Source: Bradyrhizobium sp. MOS002
GTDB lineage: Bacteria; Pseudomonadota; Alphaproteobacteria; Rhizobiales; Xanthobacteraceae
DNA: 64,000 bases
Direction of reading: 5' to 3'
NCBI RefSeq assembly: GCF_003020115.1
Contig: NZ_PYFX01000004.1
Location: forward strand, 1-64,000
The notes under the pieces were generated by a model, which had not been told where the DNA came from, ran no database searches, and saw only the letters and a list, made by a program, of their open reading frames with translations. A program made the position numbers and the translations under genes. Position 1 is the stretch's first letter; each line of letters begins with the position of its first letter. Shown here piece by piece: positions 16,812 to 26,866 of this stretch.

Positions 16812-18506
16812 CTATTGCGCCGAAGACTGAGCGGAGATTGGCATCTCCAACTCGAAAACGGAGCCCCGGACGTCCGATTTGACCAGCCTCAGCCTTCCTC
16901 CGCACCTTGCGACCAGGTTGGAGGAGATGGCCAGTCCCAGCCCCATACCGCCTTGCTTCGTCGTGAAGAAAGGGTCGAAGATGCGTTCTTGATGACGCGG
17001 TGTGATGCCGGTGCCCGAGTCCTCGACCGACAAATGGACCGTTGTGCCGCCATCGACGGCGGTTTTCAGACGGAGCTGCCGTTGATCGGCGGGGACAGAA
17101 CTCATTGCGTCAATCGCGTTCTTGCAGAGGTTAAGGACAATTTGCTGAAGCTCAGTGCCGTCCAGGGCGACCGGAGGCATGTTGCCCTGAAGCTCCGTCG
17201 TTACTGATACGCCATTGGCCAGGAGATCGTGCTTTAACAGTCTCAGCGTAAGCTCGGCGATATCCTCGACGTTTGCCGAAGCGCCGCCGTGTGCCGTTTT
17301 GATTGTCATCTCACGAATGCTCGATATGATCTCAGCGGCGCGGTCGCCATCGGCTTCGATGTCGCAGAGGATGTTCTCGAGTTCCTCCAGTTCAGGCGAG
17401 GCAGCTCGCAAGTGACTCAGGCCCGTCGCAGCATTGAGCGAGATGGCCCCCAATGGCGATCTCAGCTCATGGGCTATCGCGCCAGTGACCGCGTCGATGC
17501 TGAGAAGCCGATTCGCTCGTTCGCGTCGCTGCAGGGCGATGACGCTGGCGAGGCGCGAATAGAGAAACATCGTTTCGATGAGCAATACGGTCAGCAACAT
17601 GCAACTGCCGACCAGAACGAAACCGCGTGCTGCGTACCAACCGACGGTGAATCGAACCGAACTGCCGATGATCGCCACCAGGAAATTGGGCAGGTAGGCG
17701 AGCAAAGTCACCATCAACCAAAGGTCAAGAATGGTGCGCATGCGCGCAAACAGGACGGTGAGAGCAGTCACATTCCATAGCAAAAGTATCAGGTTGACCT
17801 GATTGCCGAGCGGCGTCTGATGCCTGACGTCGTTCACGTAGAAGCTCGGGAGAAACTCGACCTTCGCGGTCACCATCCATGTCAGTCCCGCCACCATGGC
17901 GGCGATGCAGCCGAATGCTAACATGATCGCGGCTATTGCAGGTCTGCCTGGCCTGCCGGCGGTGGAATGATCCTTTGTGAAGCCGTACACCAGGATCGCT
18001 GCGGGAAAAGCCGTGTGCCAAAGCACGTAAAGCCAAGCGGGGCTATCCAGTCCATTTCCGATGACACCTGCGGCAGCGTATCCGTTCGGAAAGGCGAGCG
18101 TTTGCAAGAATGCGAACGATCCGCTGAAAATGTATCCGCTTGCGAGTGCGAGAAGTGCCCGCTGAGGCTGGATCGAAAACTGAGCAAACAGCAGGGCTGC
18201 CGTGATGAACTCGGCCAGGGCCAACGCGGTCTGCAAAACTGGAACGAAACCATTGATCTGGCCCAATTGAATCCGGGCGAACGGCGCGATGACGACTGCA
18301 AGGACGATGAGCAAGACGGCGACACCCACCGCCCAGGCCTTTTGGCGAGGGGTTGCGGGCATGTTCGCAATGATCAATGGGAATTCTTGCTCATCATCGT
18401 GAGCAGGCTCGGCGGCCACGTTGGCCGATCGCTGGCTCGCTTGCGCAACGCCCGGCCCTGATGCTGTCGCACCGCCGACAAGTCCCATGAACTTGCGCTG
18501 GCTCAT
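16812..18506 (-). CDS. Sensor histidine kinase with MASE4-like membrane sensor domain
   Basis: The start at 18506 follows GGAGG by 4-5 nt. The 564-residue product has a variable hydrophilic head and about eight membrane segments (roughly 60-320) of MASE4 type. HisKA follows with the phosphoacceptor H346 in GAIAHELRSPLG, then HATPase_c with the N box (LNLCKNAIDAM), G1 (VEDSGTGI), F box (IFDPFFTTK) and G2 (GMGLGLAIS). It is an inner-membrane kinase sensing an unknown cue. No response regulator gene is adjacent. It converges on the 16304-16780 gene with 31 nt between stops. Confidence 0.9.
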   Translation of the reverse strand: MSQRKFMGLVGGATASGPGVAQASQRSANVAAEPAHDDEQEFPLIIANMPATPRQKAWAVGVAVLLIVLAVVIAPFARIQLGQINGFVPVLQTALALAEFITAALLFAQFSIQPQRALLALASGYIFSGSFAFLQTLAFPNGYAAAGVIGNGLDSPAWLYVLWHTAFPAAILVYGFTKDHSTAGRPGRPAIAAIMLAFGCIAAMVAGLTWMVTAKVEFLPSFYVNDVRHQTPLGNQVNLILLLWNVTALTVLFARMRTILDLWLMVTLLAYLPNFLVAIIGSSVRFTVGWYAARGFVLVGSCMLLTVLLIETMFLYSRLASVIALQRRERANRLLSIDAVTGAIAHELRSPLGAISLNAATGLSHLRAASPELEELENILCDIEADGDRAAEIISSIREMTIKTAHGGASANVEDIAELTLRLLKHDLLANGVSVTTELQGNMPPVALDGTELQQIVLNLCKNAIDAMSSVPADQRQLRLKTAVDGGTTVHLSVEDSGTGITPRHQERIFDPFFTTKQGGMGLGLAISSNLVARCGGRLRLVKSDVRGSVFELEMPISAQSSAQ

Positions 18507-18610
18507 GCCGCCTCCGGGCCCACGAGACAATATCTTACTCGTCCTCGCGCCCGTTGAAAGCCCATAAGGGGGGATAGGCGTGTTCCGGCAGAGACATCTG
18601 ACGGCAGAAC

Positions 18611-19978
18611 TTATGTTCGCAGCATGGCCTCGATCTCTTGCGCTGCTTCAAGCAGCGTGCGGTCTTGTCCGCGCGCGGCGATGACCTGAAGGCCGAATGG
18701 AAGTCCGCAGCGATCCGTTCCGCACGGTATCGAAATCGCCGGCAGGCGGGCATGATTGACAAAGGGAGTTAACGCAGCGTGCGCGCGCGAGCTCGCCGCG
18801 CGGCCACCGATCATGTCGGGTCCGAGCTGGGTGAGTGGCCAGGCGACACAGGGGACGGTGGGAGCCAGCAACAGATCGACCTCGGTGAAGAATGCCGCGA
18901 AAGCATTGGCGATCGCGGCGCTTGCCAGCTGCGCACCGGCAACGTCGGCGCCCGACCACGACAGCCCTCGCTCGATCTGCCTGGCGATGTCAGGATCGAA
19001 GACGGTCGGATCCTCGCGGAAGGCGTCTCGATAGAGTGCGGCGAGGCCAGTGTGCTGAAGCGGCATGATGGCCTCTTCCGTCGCGCCCGCCGGCCAGACG
19101 GGATCGCGCTGCGCGATGCTGAGGCCTGCGGCGGAGAGACGCGCGATGGCGAGAACGAGTCCGTTGGCGACAACGTCATCGACCGCGACGTCGAGCCCAA
19201 GGCGTGGCGAGAACGCGATGCGCAGACCGGCGATGTTTTTGGCGCCTTGAGCGATGCCGGCTGGATCCGGGTCGCGCGGATCGACACCGGCCATGGCTTC
19301 GAACGCCAGCGCGATATCCGCGATATCAGTGGCGATCGGCGCGATGACGGAGAGGCCGAAGAACGGTTCGGCGAAGCCGGGCCCATAGGGGATCGCACCA
19401 TACGACGGCTTGAACCCGGCGACGCCAACATGAGCCGGCGGCCTGCGGCCCGATCCGCCCGCATCGGTGCCGATCGCCAGCGGCACGAGACCGGCCGCAA
19501 CCGCGGCGGCCGGGCCGCCCGACGAGCCACCGGGCGTCAATGTGGGATCGAGTGGATGCCGCGTTGGCCCATACAGCGGCGAGGTGGTCACGCCCTTGCA
19601 GGCGAATTCCGACGTTGCGCCGATGCCGACGACGACGGCGCCGGCCTTGCGCAGCCGCTCGATCGCAATCGCGTCCCGCGGTGCGACGAATTCGGCGAAC
19701 AGGCGCGAGCCCTGTGTCACCCGCCAGTCGCCGACCCAGATGTTGTCCTTGACGATGACGGGGACACCGGCGAGTGGCATCGTCTCGCCGGCACGCAAGC
19801 GATCATCGACGGCTGTGGCGTCGGCAAGCGTACGCGCGGGAGCGGTCGTCACCACCGCGTTCAGCGCCTTGGCGGCCTCGATGCGTGCAAGCGCGGCCTT
19901 GGCGGTCTCGACCGCACTCGATCGTCCATTGGAGACGTCGGCCGCAATCTCGCACGCGCTACTTTTTCGCTTTGTCAT
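18611..19978 (-). CDS. Amidase (amidase-signature family)
   Basis: This 455-residue enzyme has an intact Ser-cisSer-Lys triad. The Lys is in GVPVIVKDN (about 85), the cis-Ser in PGGSSGGPAAAVAAG and the nucleophile Ser in GTDAGGSGRRPPAHVGVAG. It hydrolyses an amide in the cytoplasm; the substrate cannot be read from sequence. Its start overlaps the end of the MFS transporter gene by 20 nt, so transporter and hydrolase are one unit and the transporter probably brings in the amide. A second amidase-signature enzyme lies at 25475-26866. Confidence 0.9.
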   Translation of the reverse strand: MTKRKSSACEIAADVSNGRSSAVETAKAALARIEAAKALNAVVTTAPARTLADATAVDDRLRAGETMPLAGVPVIVKDNIWVGDWRVTQGSRLFAEFVAPRDAIAIERLRKAGAVVVGIGATSEFACKGVTTSPLYGPTRHPLDPTLTPGGSSGGPAAAVAAGLVPLAIGTDAGGSGRRPPAHVGVAGFKPSYGAIPYGPGFAEPFFGLSVIAPIATDIADIALAFEAMAGVDPRDPDPAGIAQGAKNIAGLRIAFSPRLGLDVAVDDVVANGLVLAIARLSAAGLSIAQRDPVWPAGATEEAIMPLQHTGLAALYRDAFREDPTVFDPDIARQIERGLSWSGADVAGAQLASAAIANAFAAFFTEVDLLLAPTVPCVAWPLTQLGPDMIGGRAASSRAHAALTPFVNHARLPAISIPCGTDRCGLPFGLQVIAARGQDRTLLEAAQEIEAMLRT

Positions 19979-21155
19979 GGCCTCCCCAGATCAGTGCCAA
20001 TGTGCCGCAGAGGGCGAGACACGCCAAGGCGAAGAAGGCGGTGCCGAGACTGGCCGTGCCGTCCAGGAGCGACACCAGCGCCGGTGCTGCCAAGAGGCCG
20101 GCATAGGATGCGGTCAGCACCGCGCCGGTGGTTTCGCCAATCCTGTCCTGCGGGGCGAGGCGTGCGATCTCGGCGACGAAGACACCGTTCCAACCCGAGG
20201 CCGTCAGGCCGAACAGAGCTGCAATCGCGAACTGGCCGGTCCGTCCGAGCGATGCGCCATCGAGGCCAAGCAGCGCGGCGCAGAAAGTCATGCCAAGGCC
20301 GATGACAATGAGAACTCCGCGCGGGGCATTGAGGCGCGTTGCGACGAAGCCCCAGCCGAGCCGACCGACCAGGCCGCCGGCCTGGGCGCAGGCAAGCGCC
20401 ACGCCGGCCTCGACATGGCTCAGGCCGAGCTCGCGGGTGCCGAGCGTGACGAAGACAGTATTGAGCGACACCTGCATCGCGCTGAACGGCATCGAGGCCA
20501 GCGCCAGCATTGCGATGCGCCGGTCCGCGGTCACCAGTGCCAGCCGCGTACGAAAGCCAAGCTCTGGCAGCGGAACGACCTTGGCGGGGTAGGCCGGCCG
20601 CAGGCGCTCGAACCAAGCTATCGCCAGCAGCGCACAGGCCCCCACGGCGGCATAGCACCAGGCGGGCCCGAGCGAGATTGCGATCGCGGGCAGAACCAGC
20701 GAGCCGCAAACGGCGCCGATCTGGTTTCCGGTCTGGCGAACCGAGAACACGAACGCGCGCCGCTCGGCCGTCACGAGCCGCGCCAACAGCGCCGCGCTTG
20801 CGGGCGTCTCCGGTCCGAAGGCGAGGCCAAGACAGAGGCCGGCTGCGAGCAGGGCCGCCGTCGAGCCGAATGAAGCCAGCGCCATGCTGGCGATGATCGC
20901 CGCCGCGCAGAGGCTCGCGATCCGCAGCGAGCCCAGGCGGGCGGCGAATCCGCCGCCCCAGAACGAGGCGGGAATGCCGACCGCGAACACGGCGCAGGAG
21001 AACATCGAGAGCTGCCAGACCTCGATATGGGCGCGCGGTGCCACCACGCCCGGTGCGAACAGAGCCAGCGCCACCAGCGCCTGAAGCGAGGTCATAGCGC
21101 CAAGCGCCGGCAACAATGTGGGCTCTGGCCGAACGGCCGTGTTTGCGTCTACCAT
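19959..21155 (-). CDS. MFS transporter
   Basis: This 398-residue protein has about 12 hydrophobic segments in the two-times-six major facilitator pattern, with a cytoplasmic loop near residue 195. The motif around GPETPASAALLARLVTAERR recalls the MFS cytoplasmic loop signature. It is translationally coupled to the amidase downstream. Its start is only 26 nt from the divergent uraH start, so the promoters of the two units must overlap coding sequence or start sites. The strong ribosome site in this gap belongs to uraH, and this gene has only a weak one. Confidence 0.85.
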   Translation of the reverse strand: MVDANTAVRPEPTLLPALGAMTSLQALVALALFAPGVVAPRAHIEVWQLSMFSCAVFAVGIPASFWGGGFAARLGSLRIASLCAAAIIASMALASFGSTAALLAAGLCLGLAFGPETPASAALLARLVTAERRAFVFSVRQTGNQIGAVCGSLVLPAIAISLGPAWCYAAVGACALLAIAWFERLRPAYPAKVVPLPELGFRTRLALVTADRRIAMLALASMPFSAMQVSLNTVFVTLGTRELGLSHVEAGVALACAQAGGLVGRLGWGFVATRLNAPRGVLIVIGLGMTFCAALLGLDGASLGRTGQFAIAALFGLTASGWNGVFVAEIARLAPQDRIGETTGAVLTASYAGLLAAPALVSLLDGTASLGTAFFALACLALCGTLALIWGGHDKAKK

Positions 21156-21181
21156 GGCGCTGCGCGCTCGGGAGGAACATT

Positions 21182-21517
21182 GTGGTAGGCGGCATTTCCA
21201 TTCACGCGGTCGATGTGGCGAACGGACGCCCCGCGCAGGGTCTGCGCGTCGAGATCTGGCGGATCGATCCGGACTCGCTGCGTGTCGCCGACGGACGGCT
21301 TGGTGCCAACGGCGTGCTTGATCATCCCGTTGCGCAGGGCGCGGGCGTGACGGCAGGCGAGTACGAGGTCCTGTTTCATCTCGGCGAGTTCTTTGCGGAC
21401 GAGGACGGCTTTCTCACGGTGACGCCGTTCCGCTTCCGCATCAAGGATGTCGACGAGCATTTTCATCTGCCGCTGAAATTCACGCGCTGGGGCTATTCGC
21501 TGTTCCGCGGCTCCTGA
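21182..21517 (+). CDS. uraH: 5-hydroxyisourate hydrolase (transthyretin-like)
   Basis: The start is GTG 21182 with GGAGGA 5-6 nt upstream. The resulting 111-residue length matches the family. The product has the HIUase motifs: N-terminal ISIHAVDVANGRPAQG with the active-site His, the central Arg in LRVEIWRID, and a near-C-terminal His-containing EHFHLPLKF. The end is YSLFRGS, where the classical family tail is YRGS. HIUase hydrolyses 5-hydroxyisourate formed from urate. No urate oxidase or OHCU decarboxylase gene is in view. Its stop abuts the stop of the convergent permease gene at 21518. Confidence 0.9.
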   Translation: MVGGISIHAVDVANGRPAQGLRVEIWRIDPDSLRVADGRLGANGVLDHPVAQGAGVTAGEYEVLFHLGEFFADEDGFLTVTPFRFRIKDVDEHFHLPLKFTRWGYSLFRGS

Positions 21518-22333
21518 TCAGTTGGTCAGCCGCCGCGACAGTCCGGTGATGCGCTCCATGACCGCGACCAGCGCCACGGTCGCGATGATCAGCACGCCCG
21601 ACAGCGCGGCGATGGTGACGTCGAGCTTGCCCTCGAGGTCCTGCCACATCCGAATCGGCAGCATGTCGGTCGCGGCATCGCGCAGGAACAGCGACACCGG
21701 CACGTTGTCGAAGGACGACATGAAGGCGATGAAGGCGCCCGCAATGATGCCCGGCCGGATCAGCGGCAGCACGATGCGGCGAAACGTGTAGAGGCGGCTG
21801 GCGCCAAGGACCGCCGAGCTTTCGAGCAGGGTCGGCTCCAGCTGGGCGAGCGCCGCAATCGTGTTGCGCACGACATAGGGGACGCAGACCACGGTGTGGC
21901 CGATCACCAGCGTCAGCGGCGACACCGGCAGTCCGACCAGCGAGAACAGCATCAGAGCGGCGAGGCCAAAGGCGAGCGCCGGCAGCACCAGCGGCGACAT
22001 GAACAGGGAATCGAGCAGCCGCGCCGAGAGGGTCGGCGAGCGCGAGATTGCCAGCGCGGCGGCAACGCCGAGCACAACGGACAGGCCCGTTGCCCACAGC
22101 GCCACGATGAGGCTGTTCTTTGCCGCGAAGTGCAGCTGCCAAGCGTTCCAGAGTTCGGCGTACCAGCGCAGCGAATAGCCGGGCGGCGGGAAACGCAGCG
22201 AGAAGCCGCTGGTGAAGGAGACGATCAGCACCACCAGCGACGGCGCGATGATGATGATCAGCGCGATGATCGCGATCACGGTCATGACCAGCTCGAAGCT
22301 GAACGCCTCCAGGGTACGCTTGCGCCCGCTCAT
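21518..22333 (-). CDS. ABC permease, PotC-like (polyamine/iron family)
   Basis: The 271-residue protein starts at ATG 22333, sharing one base with the stop of the upstream permease (TGATG). It has six membrane segments and the EAA loop (ESSAVLGASRLYTFRRIVLPLI). It is the fourth and last gene of an operon reading ATPase, binding protein, permease, permease, the classical spermidine/putrescine-type set. The context of amidases and HIUase suggests an organic nitrogen substrate. Its stop directly abuts the uraH stop, leaving no space for an intergenic terminator. Confidence 0.9.
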   Translation of the reverse strand: MSGRKRTLEAFSFELVMTVIAIIALIIIIAPSLVVLIVSFTSGFSLRFPPPGYSLRWYAELWNAWQLHFAAKNSLIVALWATGLSVVLGVAAALAISRSPTLSARLLDSLFMSPLVLPALAFGLAALMLFSLVGLPVSPLTLVIGHTVVCVPYVVRNTIAALAQLEPTLLESSAVLGASRLYTFRRIVLPLIRPGIIAGAFIAFMSSFDNVPVSLFLRDAATDMLPIRMWQDLEGKLDVTIAALSGVLIIATVALVAVMERITGLSRRLTN

Positions 22334-23196
22334 CACGCGCCTCCATAGCCGCGTGACATGCGGCCGAGCGTGGTGAAGACGGAGACGACCGCGAGAACGG
22401 CCAGCAGGAAGATGATTGAGATCGCCGACGCGAACGGCCAGTTTTGCAGCGTCGAAGCCTGCTGGTAGAGATACATCGGCATGAACAACATCTGCCCGCC
22501 GCCGATCAGCGACTGGGTGATGAAGGCCGTGATCGCCGCGGCGTAGGTCAGTGTGCACCCGGCGATCACGCCGGGCAGCGACAGCGGCAGCACGATCTTG
22601 AAGAAGGTGCGCCAGCTTCCGGCGCCGAGCGAGCAGGAGGCATCGTCGAGATTGGAATCGATCCGGCTGAGCGCAGTGATCAGCGGTAACGTCATCAGCG
22701 GCATCTGCACCTGCGCCAGCGCGATCACCACGCCGAACTGAGTGTAGAGTAGCTTCAAGGGCGTATTGATGATGCCGAGCGATTGCAGGGTTGCGTTGAT
22801 GATGCCTTGGCGGCCCAGGATAACAATCCAGGCGAAGGTGCGCACCACGACGCTGGTCAAAAGCGGCAGCAGCACGATCAGGATGATGATGGTCTGAAGC
22901 CGCGGCCCGACCCGCTGGTAGAGCCATGCAATGGGAAAGCCGAGCACGAGGCAGACGGCCGTCACCTCGGCGCCGAGCAGCAGCGTCGAGCCGAGCACAC
23001 TGAGGCTGAAGGGGTCGGTGAGGAAGTGCAGGTATTGGCCGAGCCCCCAATGGAGCGCGGCCGTGTCGTTGTGCAGCGAGAGCCAGAGCAGTTGCAGCAG
23101 CGGCGCCACGAAGAAGACCAGGAAGAACAGCGCCAGCGGCACTGCCAATCCCATCCCGTAGGAGGTCACGTCCCGTGATGCCGGTGCTGCGCCCAT
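22333..23196 (-). CDS. ABC permease, PotB-like
   Basis: This 287-residue inner-membrane protein has six segments (about 15-40, 65-90, 100-125, 150-175, 205-230, 255-275) and the EAA loop DASCSLGAGSWRTFFKIVLPLS. It partners the PotC-like permease encoded immediately downstream. The binding-protein gene lies 19 nt upstream. The four genes are tightly spaced and must form one transcript. Confidence 0.9.
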   Translation of the reverse strand: MGAAPASRDVTSYGMGLAVPLALFFLVFFVAPLLQLLWLSLHNDTAALHWGLGQYLHFLTDPFSLSVLGSTLLLGAEVTAVCLVLGFPIAWLYQRVGPRLQTIIILIVLLPLLTSVVVRTFAWIVILGRQGIINATLQSLGIINTPLKLLYTQFGVVIALAQVQMPLMTLPLITALSRIDSNLDDASCSLGAGSWRTFFKIVLPLSLPGVIAGCTLTYAAAITAFITQSLIGGGQMLFMPMYLYQQASTLQNWPFASAISIIFLLAVLAVVSVFTTLGRMSRGYGGA

Positions 23197-23215
23197 CGTC
23201 AGGTCCCCACGGCTC

Positions 23216-24262
23216 TTAGATCTTTATCTCGCGGTTGAAGCGCTCGATCCAGGCCGAGCGCTGCTCGTTGATCTTCTTCCAGTCCTGGAACACGAACTTT
23301 TGCTTCAGCTCGGCTGTGTCCTTGGCAAGCACGCGCGCGATCTCGCCGCCCATCGTCACTTTGGAATTGGTCGGCACGATCAGATAGGGCGGGTTCATCA
23401 GGGTGGTCTGCACTTCCGGCGTCAATGCCGCTTCAATCAGCTTGAACGCAAGCTCGCGGTTGGGCGAGTTCTTGACGATGTGGATCGTGGTCTTGAAGGC
23501 GATGGCGCCTTCCTTCGGCGCCACGAACTCGACGGGCACGCCACGCGCTTTCAGGATCTGGATGGCGTTGAAATTGCCCGGCGAGATGTCGATCTGGCCC
23601 TGTTGGAACAAGGTCGCGAGCGCGCCCGGATTGGCGGCGACCGCCGCGAGATTGGGCTTGAGCTCTTCCAGCGCCTTGAAGCCAGGATCGACATTGGCTT
23701 CAGAGCCGCCGCGCATCTTGGCGATCTCGACCAGCCATCCGGTGCCGAGCGTCGAGTTGAGATTGGTAATTCCGACGCGGCCCTTGAATTCCGGTTTCCA
23801 GAGATCGGCCCAGGAGGTCGGTGGCGTCTTGACGGCTTCCGGATTGTAGGTGAGGCCGACGACCTGGAAGAACGGCGCGGGGCCCATCGGCTCCTGCGCC
23901 TCGGAGATCAGGTCCTTGTAATAGGCGCTCTTCTCGACCGGATAGGGCTCGACCAGGTCCTGACCGATGGCGACAAGGGCAGGGCCGGGATCGTGCAGCA
24001 TGACGTCGATCGGCGGATTGGCCTTGGCGGCATTGACCTTGGCTATCTGGTCGACCGAGAGCATGGGGTCGAGCACGATCGCCGCATCGGCGTTCGCCTT
24101 CCGGAACGCTGGCACCAGCACGGCCTTGTGCGCCTCCTCCCAGCTTCCGGTGAAGGTCGCAAAGACCAGCGGGCGGGCTTGAGCAAAGCTCAATCCGGGA
24201 AACGCCTTCATGGCGCCGAGTGTGAGTGCGGTCGTCATCAGGCTTCGGCGGTTCATAATCAT
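23216..24262 (-). CDS. ABC solute-binding protein, family 1 (PotD-like)
   Basis: The 348-residue product has a signal sequence (MIMNRRSLMTTALTLGAMKA, cleavage near SFAQA); the RR pair could also allow Tat export. The body follows the PotD/AfuA-like family: LVFATFTGSWEEAHKAVLVP, then AFRKANADAAIVLDP, then a C-terminal DWKKINEQRSAWIERFNREI. It delivers substrate to the permeases downstream. The genes before and after are 29 and 19 nt away. The substrate is not evident from the sequence. Confidence 0.9.
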   Translation of the reverse strand: MIMNRRSLMTTALTLGAMKAFPGLSFAQARPLVFATFTGSWEEAHKAVLVPAFRKANADAAIVLDPMLSVDQIAKVNAAKANPPIDVMLHDPGPALVAIGQDLVEPYPVEKSAYYKDLISEAQEPMGPAPFFQVVGLTYNPEAVKTPPTSWADLWKPEFKGRVGITNLNSTLGTGWLVEIAKMRGGSEANVDPGFKALEELKPNLAAVAANPGALATLFQQGQIDISPGNFNAIQILKARGVPVEFVAPKEGAIAFKTTIHIVKNSPNRELAFKLIEAALTPEVQTTLMNPPYLIVPTNSKVTMGGEIARVLAKDTAELKQKFVFQDWKKINEQRSAWIERFNREIKI

Positions 24263-24291
24263 GTCGAACTCCCTCTGGACAAAGACTGGAT

Positions 24292-25386
<1,095 letters not shown>

Positions 25387-25474
25387 GATGTTGCCTCCCG
25401 TTCTCCCGAGGAAGAAAGCAAGTCTCATGCCCGCGCTGGTCGCTTTTCGCTGCGAGGTTTGGCATTGTGGCGCA

Positions 25475-26866
25475 ATGACATCGGATCGATCGATTTGCGA
25501 CCTCACTGCTACAACCCTTGCGCGCGCCATTGCGAAGGGCGAGCTGTCGTCGCGCGAGGTTGTCGAGGCGCATCTCGAACGGATTGCGCACCGAGACGTG
25601 CAATTGGCGGCATTCCTGACAGTCGATGCGGAGGGCGCCCGCCGTGCCGCGCAAATCTGCGATTCCGCGCCCGCGCCGATCGGCCCGCTGCACGGCGTGC
25701 CCGTGGGGATCAAGGACCTCACGGACACGGCGGGGCTCGCGACCACCTATGGGTCGGTTCTGTTTCGTGATCACGTCCCGGCTGAGGACGATCTCGTGGT
25801 CGCGCGGCTGCGGCGTGCCGGCGCGATCATCCTGGGAAAGACCAACACGCCGGAATTCGGCTTCGGTGCGGTCTGCACCAATCGGTTGTGCGGACCGACG
25901 CGCAATCCTTTCGATCCCGCGCTGACCTCCGGTGGATCGTCCGGCGGCTCCGCCGTCGCGGTCGCGGTCGGCATGGTGCCGCTGGCACATGGCACCGATT
26001 TCGGCGGCTCCGTGCGGACTCCCGCAAGCTTCTGCGACGTCGCCTCGATCCGGCCGACGCCCGGCCGCATCCCGTCGCCGCGCCGTCCGCTCGGCTGGGA
26101 CATGCTGGCCAGCCACGGTTTTCTGGCCCGCGGCGTCGACGATCTCGAATTGGCGCTGTCGGTCTGTGCCGGAGGAGATGCGCGCGACCCAACCTCGATT
26201 GGCGTTGTCAATGACGATCGGCCGGTCGCAAGACGTCCCAAAATTGCAGTGACGCCCGATTTCGGCGTCGCGCCGGTCGCGCATGATGTTCGTGCGCGTT
26301 TTGCGGCGGCCTGCGAGGCGCTCGCGGCCGCGGCCGATGTCGTGCCGTCCGCACCCGATTGCGGCGGTGCGATCGAGACATTTCGGACGCTGCGCGCGGC
26401 GCACATCGCCAACAGCTATGGCGAGCTGCTGAGGACGCGCCGCGCCGAGCTCACGCCCACCGTGATCTGGAACATCGAGGCGGGCGCAAAGCTGTCCGCG
26501 GAAGACTATCTCAACGCCGAACGGCGCCGCACCGCGATCTACCGCAGCTTTCGCGAGCTGTTCAGCCGCGCCGATTTCCTGGTCGCGCCGGCGGCGTCCG
26601 TTTTGCCCTGGCCGAATGAGATCAGCGACGTCACCGCGATCGATGGCGCGGCGCTGGAGACGCCGATCGACTATCTCGCCGTCACCTTCATCGTGTCGCT
26701 GGTCGGTTTCCCGGTCCTGACCCTGCCGGCGCCCCGAGCGGAGAACGAGCTGCCGTTCGGCATCCAGATCGTTGCACCGCCTGGGTGCGAATCCCGCCTG
26801 TTTGCCTTCGGCCGTGCCATCGAGAACGAACGGGGGTTTTCGCATCGCTGGCCGAAGCTCCTCTAG
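25475..26866 (+). CDS. Amidase (amidase-signature family)
   Basis: The start at 25475 is preferred over upstream in-frame codons because those would read back through the divergent ATPase promoter region. The 463-residue enzyme has an intact triad: Lys in GVPVGIKDLTD, cis-Ser in LTSGGSSGGSAVAVAVG, nucleophile in GTDFGGSVRTPASFCDVAS. It is a cytoplasmic amide hydrolase of unknown substrate. It is divergently arranged with the polyamine-type importer, suggesting joint regulation and that the importer supplies its substrate. Its stop shares the bases CTAG with the stop of the convergent racemase-like gene. Confidence 0.9.
   Translation: MTSDRSICDLTATTLARAIAKGELSSREVVEAHLERIAHRDVQLAAFLTVDAEGARRAAQICDSAPAPIGPLHGVPVGIKDLTDTAGLATTYGSVLFRDHVPAEDDLVVARLRRAGAIILGKTNTPEFGFGAVCTNRLCGPTRNPFDPALTSGGSSGGSAVAVAVGMVPLAHGTDFGGSVRTPASFCDVASIRPTPGRIPSPRRPLGWDMLASHGFLARGVDDLELALSVCAGGDARDPTSIGVVNDDRPVARRPKIAVTPDFGVAPVAHDVRARFAAACEALAAAADVVPSAPDCGGAIETFRTLRAAHIANSYGELLRTRRAELTPTVIWNIEAGAKLSAEDYLNAERRRTAIYRSFRELFSRADFLVAPAASVLPWPNEISDVTAIDGAALETPIDYLAVTFIVSLVGFPVLTLPAPRAENELPFGIQIVAPPGCESRLFAFGRAIENERGFSHRWPKLL

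Noticed and set aside
18779..20305. Plus-strand frame of about 508 codons over the amidase gene
   Set aside because: The amidase on the other strand has an intact catalytic triad. The plus-strand translation is compositionally odd and matches nothing.
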